A stretch of DNA of 64,000 nucleotides, taken from contig NZ_CALWJM010000031.1 of the NCBI RefSeq assembly GCF_944381005.1, positions 1-64,000 on the forward strand, written 5' to 3'. Shown here piece by piece: positions 26,391-35,642 of this stretch (positions within the stretch are counted from its first letter, which is position 1; the number at the start of each line of letters is the position of its first letter). Both the position numbers and the translations under genes were made by a program. Origin of the DNA: an uncultured Butyricicoccus sp. GTDB lineage: Bacteria > Bacillota > Clostridia > Oscillospirales > Butyricicoccaceae. The notes under the pieces are model-generated. The model saw nothing but the letters and a program-made list of their open reading frames with translations, was not told the DNA's origin and searched no databases.

Positions 26391-26514
26391 GTCAAAGCTG
26401 CGATGGGGCAGGCGTTTTTGTCCGCTTGTCTGGCGAAAAAACGATAAAAACACAGAAAATATGTGAGAAACCGCCCGTTCTTGCGGCGTTTTTGAATTGT
26501 AACCGCGGAAAAGT

Positions 26515-26543
26515 TTGCAATGTGTAACTGGGTGTGCTACAAT
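26515..26543 (+). promoter_or_regulatory. Promoter of the dusB operon
   Basis: TTGCAA (26515-26520), 17-bp spacer, TACAAT (26538-26543). Its position shows that the longer dusB reading frame starting at 26515 cannot be the true gene start. Confidence 0.7.
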
Positions 26544-26577
26544 AGAACGGAATTATGCACGACAAGGAGAGAGAACC

Positions 26578-27552
26578 GTGTACCAAATCGGAAGCGTAGC
26601 ATTGCCCAACCGTTTGATTCTTGCGCCGATGGCGGGTGTGACCGACTTAGCGTTCCGGCAGACCTGCCGCGAACATGGCGCAGGATTGACCGTCACCGAG
26701 ATGGTCAGCACCAAGGCGTTGGACTTTGGCGATAAGAAAACCCCGCGTCTGCTGCGCCTTGCACCCGGCGAACATCCCGCCGCCGCTCAGATTTTCGGTT
26801 CTGACCCGGAGTGTATGGCGCGTGGCGCAGTCCGTGCGCTCGAAGTGTCGGGTTGTGATATCATTGACATCAATATGGGATGCCCTGCCCCCAAGATTGT
26901 GGGCAACGGGGACGGCTCGGCGCTGATGAAAGACCCTGACCTTGCCGCGCGCATTGTCGAAGCGGTTCGACGGGCGGTTCCCGTACCGGTTACGGTCAAA
27001 TTCCGCATGGGTTGGGATGCGTCCAGCGTCAACTGTGTGGCGTTTGCGCAGATGTGCGAGCGGGCGGGTGCCAGTATGATTGCCGTACATGGTCGCACGC
27101 GCAGTCAACAGTATGAGGGCAAAGCCAACTGGGACATCATTGCCGAGGTCAAGCGCGCGGTGTCCATTCCGGTGGCGGCAAACGGCGATGTGTTCACGCC
27201 CGAGGATGTGCCGCGCATTTTGGAGCACACCGGCGCAGATTTTGTTATGATTGGCCGCGGCAGTCTGGGCGACCCGTGGATTTTTGAGCGCGCCAACGCG
27301 CTGCTGCAAACCGGCGAATTGCCGCCGCTGCCACCGTTTGCCGTGCGCATGGACACCGCCGTCCTGCAAATCGAGCGGGCGGCACAGGATAAGGGCGAGC
27401 GCGTCGCGCTGCTCGAAGCGCGCAAGCACGTCAACTGGTATTTGAAGGGCGTACCGCGTGTGCGCGAGTTCAAAAAGCGTATTTCGGCGCTCGAACGGCT
27501 GGACGAGCTGTACGCGCTGGCGCAAGAGATGAAAGCGTGCATTTCCGACTGA
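26578..27552 (+). CDS. dusB: tRNA-dihydrouridine synthase B
   Basis: 324 residues, GTG start after AAGGAGAGAGA and downstream of the mapped promoter. FMN-dependent TIM barrel reducing uridine in the tRNA D-loop. Family marks in order: LPNRLILAPMAGVTDLAFR, DIIDINMGCPAPKIVGNGDGSALM (catalytic Cys in GCP), VTVKFRMGWD, MIAVHGRTRSQQYEGKANW, VAANGDVFTPEDV, FVMIGRGSLGDPWIF and C-terminal HVNWYLKGVPRVREFKKRI. In many Firmicutes dusB precedes lysS or greA; here it heads an operon with an ECF sigma factor. Confidence 0.95.
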   Translation: MYQIGSVALPNRLILAPMAGVTDLAFRQTCREHGAGLTVTEMVSTKALDFGDKKTPRLLRLAPGEHPAAAQIFGSDPECMARGAVRALEVSGCDIIDINMGCPAPKIVGNGDGSALMKDPDLAARIVEAVRRAVPVPVTVKFRMGWDASSVNCVAFAQMCERAGASMIAVHGRTRSQQYEGKANWDIIAEVKRAVSIPVAANGDVFTPEDVPRILEHTGADFVMIGRGSLGDPWIFERANALLQTGELPPLPPFAVRMDTAVLQIERAAQDKGERVALLEARKHVNWYLKGVPRVREFKKRISALERLDELYALAQEMKACISD

Positions 27553-27586
27553 CCGCAAGACAAGAGACAGAGAAAGGAGGCGTTCC

Positions 27587-28204
27587 ATGACCGGCGAAAA
27601 AGTGTTGCTTGCCCGTGCCAGAAAGGGCGAGATTGCCGCCTTTGAATCGCTCATGACCGCCTATGAAAACCGTATTTACACATTGGCGCTGCGTTCGACC
27701 GGCTCGGAACAGGATGCGGCCGACATCACGCAAGAAGTATTTTTGCGCGCGTGGAAAAGTCTGGACACCTTCCGCGGCGATAGCAGTTTGTCCACTTGGC
27801 TGTACCGCGTAACGTCCAATCTGTGCGTGGATTTTGCGCGCAAAAAGACCAGTGAGGGCTTTGCCGTGTCCATTGATGACGAGGAAAGCCCGGCGGCTTC
27901 GATTGCTGACCCCTCTTGGGCGGTGCAGCCCGAACAGGCCGCCGAGAATCAGGAACTGCGCGAGGAACTGCAATACGCGCTGGCGCAGTTATCCGAAGAA
28001 CATCGCCGCGTGGTCTTGCTGCGCGACGTCGCCGGATTGCCCTATGCCGATATCGCGCGCACATTGGGGCTGGAAGATGGAACGGTCAAGTCCCGTTTGG
28101 CGCGTGCGCGCGCCGCGCTGCGTAAAATTTTGATAGAGCGAGGGAACATTTCCCGCTTTGTTCCGTCTAAACAGGCAGAAGGGAGGCGGGCAGATGATGA
28201 ATAA
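27587..28204 (+). CDS. ECF-type RNA polymerase sigma factor
   Basis: 205 residues, RBS GAAAGGAGG. Region 2 (~20-90): FESLMTAYENRIYTLALR, AADITQEVFLRAW and the -10-binding helix STWLYRVTSNLCVDFARKK. Region 4 (~135-185): LSEEHRRVVLLRDVAGLPYADIA followed by the helix-turn-helix LGLEDGTVKSRLARARAALR. An acidic linker of ~35 residues joins them and a 20-residue basic tail follows. It overlaps the next gene, a zinc-finger anti-sigma, by several bases: the standard sigma/anti-sigma pair. Target genes cannot be read from the window. Confidence 0.93.
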   Translation: MTGEKVLLARARKGEIAAFESLMTAYENRIYTLALRSTGSEQDAADITQEVFLRAWKSLDTFRGDSSLSTWLYRVTSNLCVDFARKKTSEGFAVSIDDEESPAASIADPSWAVQPEQAAENQELREELQYALAQLSEEHRRVVLLRDVAGLPYADIARTLGLEDGTVKSRLARARAALRKILIERGNISRFVPSKQAEGRRADDE

Positions 28205-29249
28205 TCCCTGCGAATATTATGAAGAACTGTGTTCGGCGGCGATTGACCATGCGTTGACCCCAGCCGAGCAAAAAGAACTGGATGCCCATTTAGCCGCGTG
28301 CCCGTCCTGCCGTGCCTATTTGGAAGAATTGCGCGAGATGCAGAAACTGTGGAAAGAGCTTGAAGTGCCTATGCCCACAGCACTGCACGAAAAAATTATG
28401 GGCGAGATAGAAGCCGAGGTGCAAAAGACCATTGTGCAGACCCCGGCAAAGCCGCATCGCCGTCCACCGGTGTTCACCATGTTGGCGGCTGCCGCCGCCT
28501 GTGTCATGCTGGCGGTCAGCGGCAACTTGACTGGATTGTTTGGTCAACTGGGTACGACCAATTCCATTCCGACCGAACCGAGTACGACCCAATCGCCCTC
28601 AACCGCCGAGGGACTGCCCGATACGGCGCAGCAGTCGGAAGAAAAGGATGTGCAGGCCAAGTTACAGGAGCAAGTGCCGCAGACCGAACAGACTTTAGTG
28701 CCGGATGAGAGCGCGCAGCAATCGGAACAGCCGGTGCAAAATGAATCCCAGCCTACAGCCGATGCGCCGCAGACGGCGGACACACCAGCCGAGCCGCAGA
28801 CCGAGGACACACCGGCGACAGCGGCGGCCAATCAAGTGCCCGAGGCACAAGCACCAAGCACACAATCGGGCGCGGCAACGCCTCGCATGGCCAGCCAAGC
28901 ACCCGAACAAAGCGACAGCGCGGCACAGGAACAAACAGCAAGCCCGCGGGTTGCGATGTATTCGGTAAGTGCAAACCTGCCGCGGGAACTGAAAGATATG
29001 TCGTTTGCCAAGTGCTTTAGCGTGACCCCGGACGAACAGCACACCGATGCTGCGCTGCCGGTCATTTCGGGCATGACGCTGTTGATTGAGGAGGACGGAA
29101 CGGCATATTACAGCGTGGAGAACAACGAATCCAAGATTACCGAAGTGCGTCAGGAGCTGGAGAAGAACGGCTATCAGACCACCTTGAACGAGTCTTTGGG
29201 CATTACGTTCACGCTGGAAGCAAAAAATGTGCTGTTTATCGTGGAGTAA
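28194..29249 (+). CDS. Membrane anti-sigma factor with zf-HC2 (ZAS) domain
   Basis: 351 residues from the ATG at 28194 (RBS GGGAGGCGG; 28197 is also possible). The cytoplasmic zinc-binding anti-sigma domain has H-x3-C-x2-C in LDAHLAACPSCRAYLEEL (~30-48). One membrane helix (TMLAAAAACVMLAVSGNL, ~98-116) is followed by a long extracellular linker of Thr, Gln, Pro, Glu and Ala (~125-260). A folded ~90-residue C-terminal domain (LPRELKDMSFAKCFSVTPD ... GYQTTLNESLGITFTLEAKNVLFIVE) ends the protein. Holds the preceding sigma factor at the membrane until a signal triggers proteolysis (family knowledge). Confidence 0.88.
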   Translation: MMNNPCEYYEELCSAAIDHALTPAEQKELDAHLAACPSCRAYLEELREMQKLWKELEVPMPTALHEKIMGEIEAEVQKTIVQTPAKPHRRPPVFTMLAAAAACVMLAVSGNLTGLFGQLGTTNSIPTEPSTTQSPSTAEGLPDTAQQSEEKDVQAKLQEQVPQTEQTLVPDESAQQSEQPVQNESQPTADAPQTADTPAEPQTEDTPATAAANQVPEAQAPSTQSGAATPRMASQAPEQSDSAAQEQTASPRVAMYSVSANLPRELKDMSFAKCFSVTPDEQHTDAALPVISGMTLLIEEDGTAYYSVENNESKITEVRQELEKNGYQTTLNESLGITFTLEAKNVLFIVE

Positions 29250-29256
29250 ACCGCAT

Positions 29257-29290
29257 AGCCGGACGGCGTACCGCCGTTCGGCTCTTTTTT
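29257..29290 (+). terminator. Terminator of the dusB-sigma operon
   Basis: Stem AGCCGGACGGC / GCCGTTCGGCT (29257-29267, 29273-29283) with one G-T pair, loop of five, then six T. Confidence 0.88.
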
Positions 29291-29466
29291 ATGTCCGGGG
29301 AAATGGGCGCGGCTTGACAGCGGGCATGGGTGGACGTGTGCAAGGGCTGGCCGGACTGAAACGCCACGCTTGCACCGCATACAGTATACCGCCCGTATTC
29401 TTTATAAAATTGATTACAGCTTTCCAAAAATCCGCAAAAAACTTTTGAAAAAATCGAAAATTCCCC

Positions 29467-29495
29467 TTGACTTTGACCGCTCGGTGGTGTAATCT
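29467..29495 (+). promoter_or_regulatory. Promoter of the S10 operon
   Basis: TTGACT (29467-29472), 17-bp spacer, TAATCT (29490-29495) downstream of an AT-rich stretch. Predicted start near 29502, giving a ~345-nt untranslated leader before rpsJ. Confidence 0.6.
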
Positions 29496-29501
29496 ATTAA
29501 C

Positions 29502-29845
29502 GCACCTGCGAAAGCAGGCAAAAGCGATGATGCCGGAGATTGCTGGTATTGACCAGGTAACTTCGGCGGAGTAGGTCCGACAATCGGGCGGTTGAGACAA
29601 CTGCTTATCAAGTAAGCGTAATGTTCCTGCGTAAATTCGGGACTATCGGCGCGTGCGCCGGTCAGCCGATGGCACGAACCACTTATGCTTTTGTAAAACC
29701 GGACCCCGGCACCAGTGCGTGCGCTTCCGGTTCTTTTCATGCCCCTTGCGCGATACGCCAGATGGGGTTGCAGTTTCTCTCCGTAACGAGTCGGTACATT
29801 GCATAAAGATGTACGACTGCAAAATACGAGGAGGAAAATCCAAAA
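29502..29845 (+). promoter_or_regulatory. Long structured 5' leader of the S10 operon
   Basis: No gene is supported here. Local stems include CCTGC-GAAA-GCAGG (29505-29518), GCTTA/TAAGC near 29605-29620, ATCGGC/GCCGAT (29645-29670) and AACCGGA/TCCGGTT (29697-29703 with 29726-29732) followed by CTTTTC, which resembles a weak attenuator. ACGCA (about 29500) may close with TGCGT (about 29630). Such leaders usually mediate ribosomal-protein feedback; in E. coli the S10 operon is controlled by L4. I cannot match this to a known leader class. Confidence 0.5.
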
Positions 29846-30157
29846 ATGGCAAACGCTGAAAAGATTCGTATTCGCCTGAAGGCATACGACCATGAGCTTA
29901 TCGACCAGTCCGCAGAGAAAATCGTAGAGACCGCAAAGCGCACCGGCGCAAAGGTTTCTGGCCCGATTCCGCTGCCGACCGAAAAGGAAATCGTAACCAT
30001 CCTGCGCGCTGTCCACAAGTACAAGGATTCCCGCGAGCAGTTCGAGCGCCGCACCCACAAGCGCCTCATCGACATCCTGAACCCGGCACAGAAGACCGTT
30101 GAGTCCCTGATGACCCTCGACCTGCCGGCAGGCGTTGAAATCGAGATTAAGCTCTGA
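29846..30157 (+). CDS. rpsJ: 30S ribosomal protein S10
   Basis: 103 residues, normal length. Begins [19 protein letters not shown] and contains [39 protein letters not shown], the loop that inserts into the 30S head and binds NusB in antitermination. RBS GAGGAGGAAAA. First gene of the S10 operon, behind a long structured leader. Confidence 0.98.
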   Translation: MANAEKIRIRLKAYDHELIDQSAEKIVETAKRTGAKVSGPIPLPTEKEIVTILRAVHKYKDSREQFERRTHKRLIDILNPAQKTVESLMTLDLPAGVEIEIKL

Positions 30158-30288
30158 TTTGATTTTTGCACACATTCCGCGAACCTTTAACCCAGTCCGC
30201 GGGTTGTTCACCTAGCCGCGATTTGGAGCGGCGGGGTCAAGTTGGCGGTTTCGCCCGTCAACCAATAACCTTTAAGGAGGAAAAACGT

Positions 30289-30987
30289 ATGAAGAAAGCA
30301 ATCATCGGCAAGAAGATTGGCATGACCCAAATCTTCGACGCTGAGGGCAAGGTAATCCCGGTTACCGTTATCGAAGCAGGTCCCTGCGTTGTCACTCAGC
30401 TCAAGACCGAAGAAAAGGAAGGCTACAACGCCGTACAGATGGGCTTCCAGAACGTGAAGGAAAAGAAGCTCAACAAGCCCCAGCTCGGCCATCTGAAGAA
30501 GGCTGGCGAGGCAATGAAGAAGTACCTCAAGGAGTTCCGCTTTGAGGACTGCACCACCTTCCAGGTTGGCGACGTCGTAAAGGCAGACATGTTTGCAGAA
30601 GGCGATTACGTTGACGTAACCGGTATCTCCAAGGGTAAGGGCTACGCTGGCGTTATCAAGCGCTGGAATGCAGGCCGCTCCCCGATGAGCCACGGTGCTG
30701 GCCCGATGCACCGCCATCAGGGTTCGATGGGCGCTTGCTCTGACCCGTCCAAGATTATGAAGGGCAAAATGATGCCTGGTCATTTGGGCGCAGAACAGGT
30801 TACCATCCAGAACCTGGACGTTGTCAAGGTTGACGCGGACATGAATCTTATCGCAGTACGCGGCGCGGTTCCCGGCCCCAAGGGCGGTATCGTATTCCTG
30901 AAGGATACCGTTAAGAAGAATCCGGAGAGCAAGGGCCCGGCAGCTTCTGTAAGTAAGAACCCGCAGAAGGCTTCTGCAAGAGGCTAA
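30289..30987 (+). CDS. rplC: 50S ribosomal protein L3
   Basis: 232 residues from the ATG after TTTAAGGAGGAAAAACGT; an upstream in-frame ATG (30166) has no RBS and adds an unrelated tail. L3 marks: KKAIIGKKIGMTQIFDAEGK, DVTGISKGKGYAGVIKRWN and SHGAGPMHRHQGSMG, the loop reaching the peptidyl-transferase centre, where a Gln is methylated in other bacteria. The 131-bp gap after rpsJ contains small hairpins (for example AACCC/GGGTT) and may be part of operon control. Confidence 0.98.
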   Translation: MKKAIIGKKIGMTQIFDAEGKVIPVTVIEAGPCVVTQLKTEEKEGYNAVQMGFQNVKEKKLNKPQLGHLKKAGEAMKKYLKEFRFEDCTTFQVGDVVKADMFAEGDYVDVTGISKGKGYAGVIKRWNAGRSPMSHGAGPMHRHQGSMGACSDPSKIMKGKMMPGHLGAEQVTIQNLDVVKVDADMNLIAVRGAVPGPKGGIVFLKDTVKKNPESKGPAASVSKNPQKASARG

Positions 30988-31006
30988 GGGAAGGAGGAAA
31001 TAGACA

Positions 31007-31630
31007 ATGCCTACCGTTAAGGTTTATAATATGGCCGGTCAGCAGACCGGTGAAATGGAGCTCAACGCTGCCGTATTTGGCATCGAGCCCAACGTTCCTG
31101 CAATGCATGCAGCAGTTAAGAATTATCTGGCAAACTGCCGCCAGGGCACCCAGTCTACACTGACCCGTTCCGAGGTTCGCGGCGGCGGCATCAAGCCGTG
31201 GCGCCAGAAGGGCACCGGTCGTGCTCGTCAGGGCTCCATCCGTGCACCCCAGTGGACACACGGCGGTATCGCTCTGGGCCCCAAGCCCCGTTCCTACCGT
31301 TACAGCCTCAACAAGAAGCTCAAGCGTCTGGCAATGCTGTCTGCACTGTCCGCTAAGGCTCAGGCTGGCGAAATGATTGTTGTAGACGGTCTGGACATGA
31401 GCGAAATCAAGACCAAGACCTTCGCTGGTTTCCTCAAGTCGGTTGAGTCCACCGGCAAGGCGCTGGTTGTTACCCCCGAAGTTCGCAAGAACATCGTAAA
31501 GTCGGCTGCAAACATTCCGGGCGTGCGCACCACCATCGCATCCACCCTCAATGTTTATGACATCCTCAACGCTGATATGTTCATCATGGACAAGGATGCG
31601 GTTCACAAGCTCGAGGAGGTATACGCATAA
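31007..31630 (+). CDS. rplD: 50S ribosomal protein L4
   Basis: 207 residues, RBS GGAAGGAGGAAA. The exit-tunnel loop is visible as [30 protein letters not shown] (~48-77), where macrolide-resistance substitutions occur in other species; the K-G-T-G-R-A-R core is intact. C-terminus [18 protein letters not shown]. In enterobacteria L4 represses its own operon. Its stop codon overlaps the rplW start (TAATG). Confidence 0.98.
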   Translation: MPTVKVYNMAGQQTGEMELNAAVFGIEPNVPAMHAAVKNYLANCRQGTQSTLTRSEVRGGGIKPWRQKGTGRARQGSIRAPQWTHGGIALGPKPRSYRYSLNKKLKRLAMLSALSAKAQAGEMIVVDGLDMSEIKTKTFAGFLKSVESTGKALVVTPEVRKNIVKSAANIPGVRTTIASTLNVYDILNADMFIMDKDAVHKLEEVYA

Positions 31631-31923
31631 TGAAATTCGCACATGACGTTATCAGAAAGCCTGTTATCACCGAGCGCTCCATGTCCGGTCTGGCTGAGAA
31701 CAAGTATGTGTTCGAAGTCGCTCCGAATGCGGGCAAAATCGAGATTAAGAAGGCAGTCGAAGAAATCTTCGGCGTAAAGGTTGCTAAGGTCAACACCATT
31801 AAGCTGCCGGGCAAGTGGAAGCGCATGGGCGTTTACACCGGCAAGACCTCTGCCAAGAAGAAGGCAATCGTCACCCTGACCGACGATTCCAAGAAGATTG
31901 AAATCTTCGAGAACATGATGTAA
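31630..31923 (+). CDS. rplW: 50S ribosomal protein L23
   Basis: 97 residues. Family pattern [41 protein letters not shown], then [15 protein letters not shown]23 lies at the exit tunnel and docks trigger factor and SRP. Coupled to rplD by a TAATG overlap. It is followed by an unusual 158-bp GC-rich spacer before rplB. Confidence 0.98.
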   Translation: MKFAHDVIRKPVITERSMSGLAENKYVFEVAPNAGKIEIKKAVEEIFGVKVAKVNTIKLPGKWKRMGVYTGKTSAKKKAIVTLTDDSKKIEIFENMM

Positions 31924-32081
31924 GTTCCGGCGCGTCCCAAGCCCCGCAAGGGGCGCGGGAAACCGTTCGGACGCGGCAAGCGGGCGCCAAAAGCGCCCCG
32001 GCCGCAAGAGGACTCCCGGAGTCCGGTTATGGGGAACGCACCCCGATAAGAAAGCACACAGATTAAGGAGTTGAAATCACA

Positions 32082-32915
32082 ATGGCGATTAAGACTTTCA
32101 ACCCGACAACCCCGTCGCGCAGAAACATGACCGTTCTGTCGTACAAGGGTCTGTCTAAGGTGAAGCCCGAGAAGAGCCTTCTCGAAAAGCTGAAAAAGAC
32201 CGCTGGCCGCAACAGCTACGGCCGCATCACCGTCCGTCATCATGGCGGCGGCAACAAGCAGAAGTATCGTATCATCGACTTCAAGCGTCAGAAGATGGAT
32301 ATGCCCGCAACCGTTCTGACCCTGGAGTACGACCCCAACCGTTCGGCAAATATCGCCCTCATCCAGTATGAGGATGGCGTAAAGGCATATATCCTGGCTC
32401 CTGAAGGCCTCAAGATTGGCGACAAGGTTGTATCCTCTGCCGCTGCGGATATCAAGCCCGGCAACTGCCTGCCGATTGCCAACATTCCGGTTGGTACCAT
32501 CATTCACAACATCGAGCTGTACCCCGGCAAGGGCGCACAGCTGGTTCGCTCGGCTGGCGTTGCTGCACAGCTGATGGCGAAGGAGAACGGCAAGGCGCAG
32601 GTTCGTCTGCCCTCCGGCGAAGTTCGTTACGTTCGTCTGGACTGCAAGGCTACCATTGGTCAGGTCGGCAACCAGGACCACTCCAACGTACAGTTGGGTA
32701 AGGCTGGCCGCACCCGTCACATGGGCATCCGTCCGACCGTCCGCGGTTCTGTTATGAACCCGTGCGACCACCCGCACGGCGGCGGCGAAGGCAAGAGCCC
32801 GATTGGTCGTCCCTCTCCGGTTACCCCGTGGGGCAAGCCGGCTATGGGTTACAAGACCCGCAAGAAGAACCATCGCACCGACAAGCAGATTGTCAAGCGT
32901 CGTAACGGCAAGTAA
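32082..32915 (+). CDS. rplB: 50S ribosomal protein L2
   Basis: 277 residues, RBS AAGGAG. Typical L2: [46 protein letters not shown], and the peptidyl-transferase-proximal [32 protein letters not shown] with the conserved His in the N-H-P-x-G-G-G-E equivalent (here [10 protein letters not shown]). Binds domain IV of 23S rRNA and bridges the subunits. Confidence 0.98.
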   Translation: MAIKTFNPTTPSRRNMTVLSYKGLSKVKPEKSLLEKLKKTAGRNSYGRITVRHHGGGNKQKYRIIDFKRQKMDMPATVLTLEYDPNRSANIALIQYEDGVKAYILAPEGLKIGDKVVSSAAADIKPGNCLPIANIPVGTIIHNIELYPGKGAQLVRSAGVAAQLMAKENGKAQVRLPSGEVRYVRLDCKATIGQVGNQDHSNVQLGKAGRTRHMGIRPTVRGSVMNPCDHPHGGGEGKSPIGRPSPVTPWGKPAMGYKTRKKNHRTDKQIVKRRNGK

Positions 32916-32933
32916 GGAAAGGAGACTTAAAAC

Positions 32934-33215
32934 ATGGGCAGAAGCGTTAAAAAGGGCCCTTTTGTGGCTCCTGAGCTTTACAAAAGAGTTGCCAGCATGA
33001 ACGAGGCAGGCGAAAAGAAGGTCATCAAGACCTGGTCTCGTGCCTCCACCATTTTCCCGGAATTCGTAGGCCACACCATCGCAGTGCACGACGGCCGCAA
33101 GCATGTTCCGGTATATGTGACCGAAGATATGGTTGGTCATAAGCTGGGCGAGTTCGCGCCGACCCGTACCTACAAGGGCCACGCGGGCAGCAAGACCTCC
33201 AACAACGGTAAGTAA
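32934..33215 (+). CDS. rpsS: 30S ribosomal protein S19
   Basis: 93 residues. Starts [18 protein letters not shown] and has [53 protein letters not shown], the full family signature; tail NNGK. Binds the 30S head with S13. RBS GGAAAGGAGA; 18 bp after rplB. Confidence 0.98.
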   Translation: MGRSVKKGPFVAPELYKRVASMNEAGEKKVIKTWSRASTIFPEFVGHTIAVHDGRKHVPVYVTEDMVGHKLGEFAPTRTYKGHAGSKTSNNGK

Positions 33216-33231
33216 GGGGAGGTAAGAACAA

Positions 33232-33567
33232 ATGGAAGCAAGAGCAATTGTTAGAAATGTCCGCATGACCCCCCGTAAGATGAAGCTCATCTGTGACCTC
33301 ATCCGCGGCAAGGATGCGGGCACCGCAATGGCTATCATTATGAACACCCCGAAGGCTGCCTCTGAAGTAATGGCAAAGCTCCTCAAGAGCGCCGTTGCAA
33401 ACGCAGAGAACAACCACGGCATGGACACCGACAAGCTGTATGTCAAGGAAGTCCATGTTGCACCCGGCCCGATTATGAAGCGCATCATGCCGCGCGCACA
33501 GGGCCGTGCGTTCCGCATCCTGAAGAGAACCTCTCATGTAACTCTGGTTCTCGCAGAGAAAGAATAA
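33232..33567 (+). CDS. rplV: 50S ribosomal protein L22
   Basis: 111 residues. [26 protein letters not shown] opens the globular part. The beta-hairpin lining the exit tunnel is [48 protein letters not shown]; the next gene follows after 14 bp. Confidence 0.98.
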   Translation: MEARAIVRNVRMTPRKMKLICDLIRGKDAGTAMAIIMNTPKAASEVMAKLLKSAVANAENNHGMDTDKLYVKEVHVAPGPIMKRIMPRAQGRAFRILKRTSHVTLVLAEKE

Positions 33568-33581
33568 GGGGAGGTTAAACA

Positions 33582-34346
33582 ATGGGCCAGAAAGTTAATC
33601 CGCACGGTCTCCGTGTAGGCGTAATCAAGAATTGGGATTCCCGTTGGTTCGCAAAGGACGCACAGTTCGGCGATCTCCTCGTGGAAGACTACAACATCCG
33701 TAAGGTTCTGAAGAAGAAGCTGTATGATGCAGGCGTAGCTGCTATCGAAATCGAGCGTACCACCAAGGACGTCAAGATTATTCTTCAGGTTGCACGTCCG
33801 GGCCTGGTTATCGGCAAGGGCGGCGAGCTGATTGAGAAGCTGCAGGCCGAGATGAGCAAGATGATTGCAAAGCCGGTCAAGATTTCGATTGTTGAGCTGA
33901 AGAACCCCGATACCAATGCACAGCTGGTTGCTGAGAACATCGCTGCACAGCTGGAAAAGCGTATCTCGTTCCGCCGTGCAATGAAGCAGTCCATGGGCCG
34001 TGCAATGCGCATGGGCGCCAAGGGCATCAAGACCTGCTGCTCTGGTCGTCTGGGCGGCGCAGAAATCGCGCGCACCGAGCACTACCATGAAGGCACTATC
34101 CCGCTGCAGACCCTGCGTGCGGACATCGACTACGGTTTTGCTGAGGCGAACACCACCTACGGCAAGATTGGTGTCAAGGTTTGGATTTACAAGGGTGAAG
34201 TTTTGACCGGCGGCCCGCGTCTGGGTCGTTCGATTGAGGCTCCGAAGCCCGCTTTCGAGCGCCGCGACCGCCGCGACCGCCGCAATGGCGACCGTCGCAA
34301 TGGTGACCGCCGCCGCGCACCGCGCCAGGAAGGAGGCAACCGCTAA
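33582..34346 (+). CDS. rpsC: 30S ribosomal protein S3
   Basis: 254 residues, longer than the ~218 typical of Bacillus. N-terminal [23 protein letters not shown] domain with [19 protein letters not shown], and C-terminal [22 protein letters not shown] and [16 protein letters not shown] segments are standard. The extra ~40 residues are an Arg/Asp/Asn repeat tail ([20 protein letters not shown]...), encoded by a tandem GC-rich repeat at ~34255-34320. S3 lies at the mRNA entry channel and has helicase function. Overlaps rplP by one base. Confidence 0.97.
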   Translation: MGQKVNPHGLRVGVIKNWDSRWFAKDAQFGDLLVEDYNIRKVLKKKLYDAGVAAIEIERTTKDVKIILQVARPGLVIGKGGELIEKLQAEMSKMIAKPVKISIVELKNPDTNAQLVAENIAAQLEKRISFRRAMKQSMGRAMRMGAKGIKTCCSGRLGGAEIARTEHYHEGTIPLQTLRADIDYGFAEANTTYGKIGVKVWIYKGEVLTGGPRLGRSIEAPKPAFERRDRRDRRNGDRRNGDRRRAPRQEGGNR

Positions 34347-34774
34347 TGCTGCTCCCCAAGAGAGTTAAATACCGTCGCGTTCACAGAGGCCGCCTCAAGG
34401 GCAAGGCTTCCCGCGGCAACTTCGTTGCATACGGTGAATACGGCCTGATGGCTACCGAGCCGTCTTGGATTACCTCGAATCAGATTGAGGCCGCCCGTAT
34501 CGCTATGACCCGTTACACCAAGCGTGGTGGTAAGGTCTGGATTAAGATTTTCCCCGACAAGCCGGTAACCGAAAAGCCTGCTGAAACCCGAATGGGTTCC
34601 GGTAAGGGCTCGCCGGAGTACTGGGTAGCGGTTGTAAAGCCGGGCCGCGTGCTGTTTGAAATCGCTGGCGTTTCCGAGGAAATTGCCCGCGAAGCACTGC
34701 GTCTGGCAAGCCACAAGCTGCCGGTCAAGACCAAGTTTGTAGCCCGTGAGACTAAGATTGGTGGTGAAGAATGA
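34346..34774 (+). CDS. rplP: 50S ribosomal protein L16
   Basis: 142 residues. [24 protein letters not shown] start and [49 protein letters not shown], containing the Arg in the R-M-G-S/K-G-K-G loop near the A-site. Overlaps the L29 start, so translation of L16 and L29 is coupled. Confidence 0.98.
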   Translation: MLLPKRVKYRRVHRGRLKGKASRGNFVAYGEYGLMATEPSWITSNQIEAARIAMTRYTKRGGKVWIKIFPDKPVTEKPAETRMGSGKGSPEYWVAVVKPGRVLFEIAGVSEEIAREALRLASHKLPVKTKFVARETKIGGEE

Positions 34775-34971
34775 TGAAGGCAAAAGAGATTAGAGAGATG
34801 AGCGCCGCTGAGCTCGAAACCAAGATTGCAGAGCTGAAGAAGGACCTCTTTAACCTGAGACTTCAGCATGCTACCAACCAGCTTGACAACACCAACAAGA
34901 TTTCTGAGGTTAAGCGCGATATCGCGCGTGTCAACACCGTTCTCCGCGAGCTTCAGCTTGCGGGCAAGTAA
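34771..34971 (+). CDS. rpmC: 50S ribosomal protein L29
   Basis: 66 residues (or 65 if the second of two ATGs is used). Two helices: [39 protein letters not shown] and [19 protein letters not shown]. Located at the tunnel exit next to L23. Confidence 0.97.
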   Translation: MMKAKEIREMSAAELETKIAELKKDLFNLRLQHATNQLDNTNKISEVKRDIARVNTVLRELQLAGK

Positions 34972-34986
34972 GGGAGGTAAGCGAAG

Positions 34987-35244
34987 TTGAGCGAGAGAGC
35001 GTTACGCAAAACCAGAGTCGGCAAGGTCGTATCCGACAAGATGGACAAGACCATTGTCGTTGCTATCGAGGACAGCGTTCAGCATCCTCTGTATAAAAAG
35101 GTTATGAAGAGAACCTACAAGCTGAAGGCACACGACGAAAACAACGAGTGCAAAATCGGCGACAAGGTTAAGGTTATGGAGACCCGTCCGCTGTCCAAGG
35201 ATAAGCGCTGGAGACTGGTCGAAGTAATTGAAAAGGCGAAGTAA
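34987..35244 (+). CDS. rpsQ: 30S ribosomal protein S17
   Basis: 85 residues with a TTG start behind GGGAGGTAAGCGAAG; no ATG exists in the correct place. OB-fold with [75 protein letters not shown]. Primary 16S rRNA binder. The weak start may tune dosage (inference). Confidence 0.97.
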   Translation: MSERALRKTRVGKVVSDKMDKTIVVAIEDSVQHPLYKKVMKRTYKLKAHDENNECKIGDKVKVMETRPLSKDKRWRLVEVIEKAK

Positions 35245-35258
35245 GGAGGAGCGCACAC

Positions 35259-35627
35259 ATGATTCAGCAGGAAACTTTTCTGCGCGCAGCTGACAACAGC
35301 GGCGCAAAGGAGCTGAAGTGCATTCGTGTTCTCGGCGGCTCCACCCGTAAGTACGGCAACATCGGCGACGTTATCGTTTGCTCGGTTCGCAAGGCGACCC
35401 CGGGCGGCGGTGTCAAGAAGGGCGACGTCGTAAAGGCTGTTATCGTCCGCTCTGTTAAGGGCCTGCGCCGCGCGGACGGCAGCTACATCCGCTTCGACGA
35501 GAATGCGGCTGTCATCATCAAGGAAGATAAGAACCCCAGAGGTACCCGTATCTTTGGGCCTGTTGCACGCGAGCTGCGCGACAAGGACTATATGAAAATC
35601 CTGTCTCTGGCTCCCGAAGTACTGTAA
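35259..35627 (+). CDS. rplN: 50S ribosomal protein L14
   Basis: 122 residues, invariant length. [78 protein letters not shown]. Intersubunit protein and docking site of RsfS. RBS AAGGAGGAGCG. Confidence 0.98.
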   Translation: MIQQETFLRAADNSGAKELKCIRVLGGSTRKYGNIGDVIVCSVRKATPGGGVKKGDVVKAVIVRSVKGLRRADGSYIRFDENAAVIIKEDKNPRGTRIFGPVARELRDKDYMKILSLAPEVL

Positions 35628-35642
35628 GGAGGTCCCCGAAAC

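Noticed and set aside
31833..33518. 561-codon minus-strand frame over rplB-rpsS-rplV
   Set aside because: Crosses four ribosomal genes and their spacers; shadow frame.
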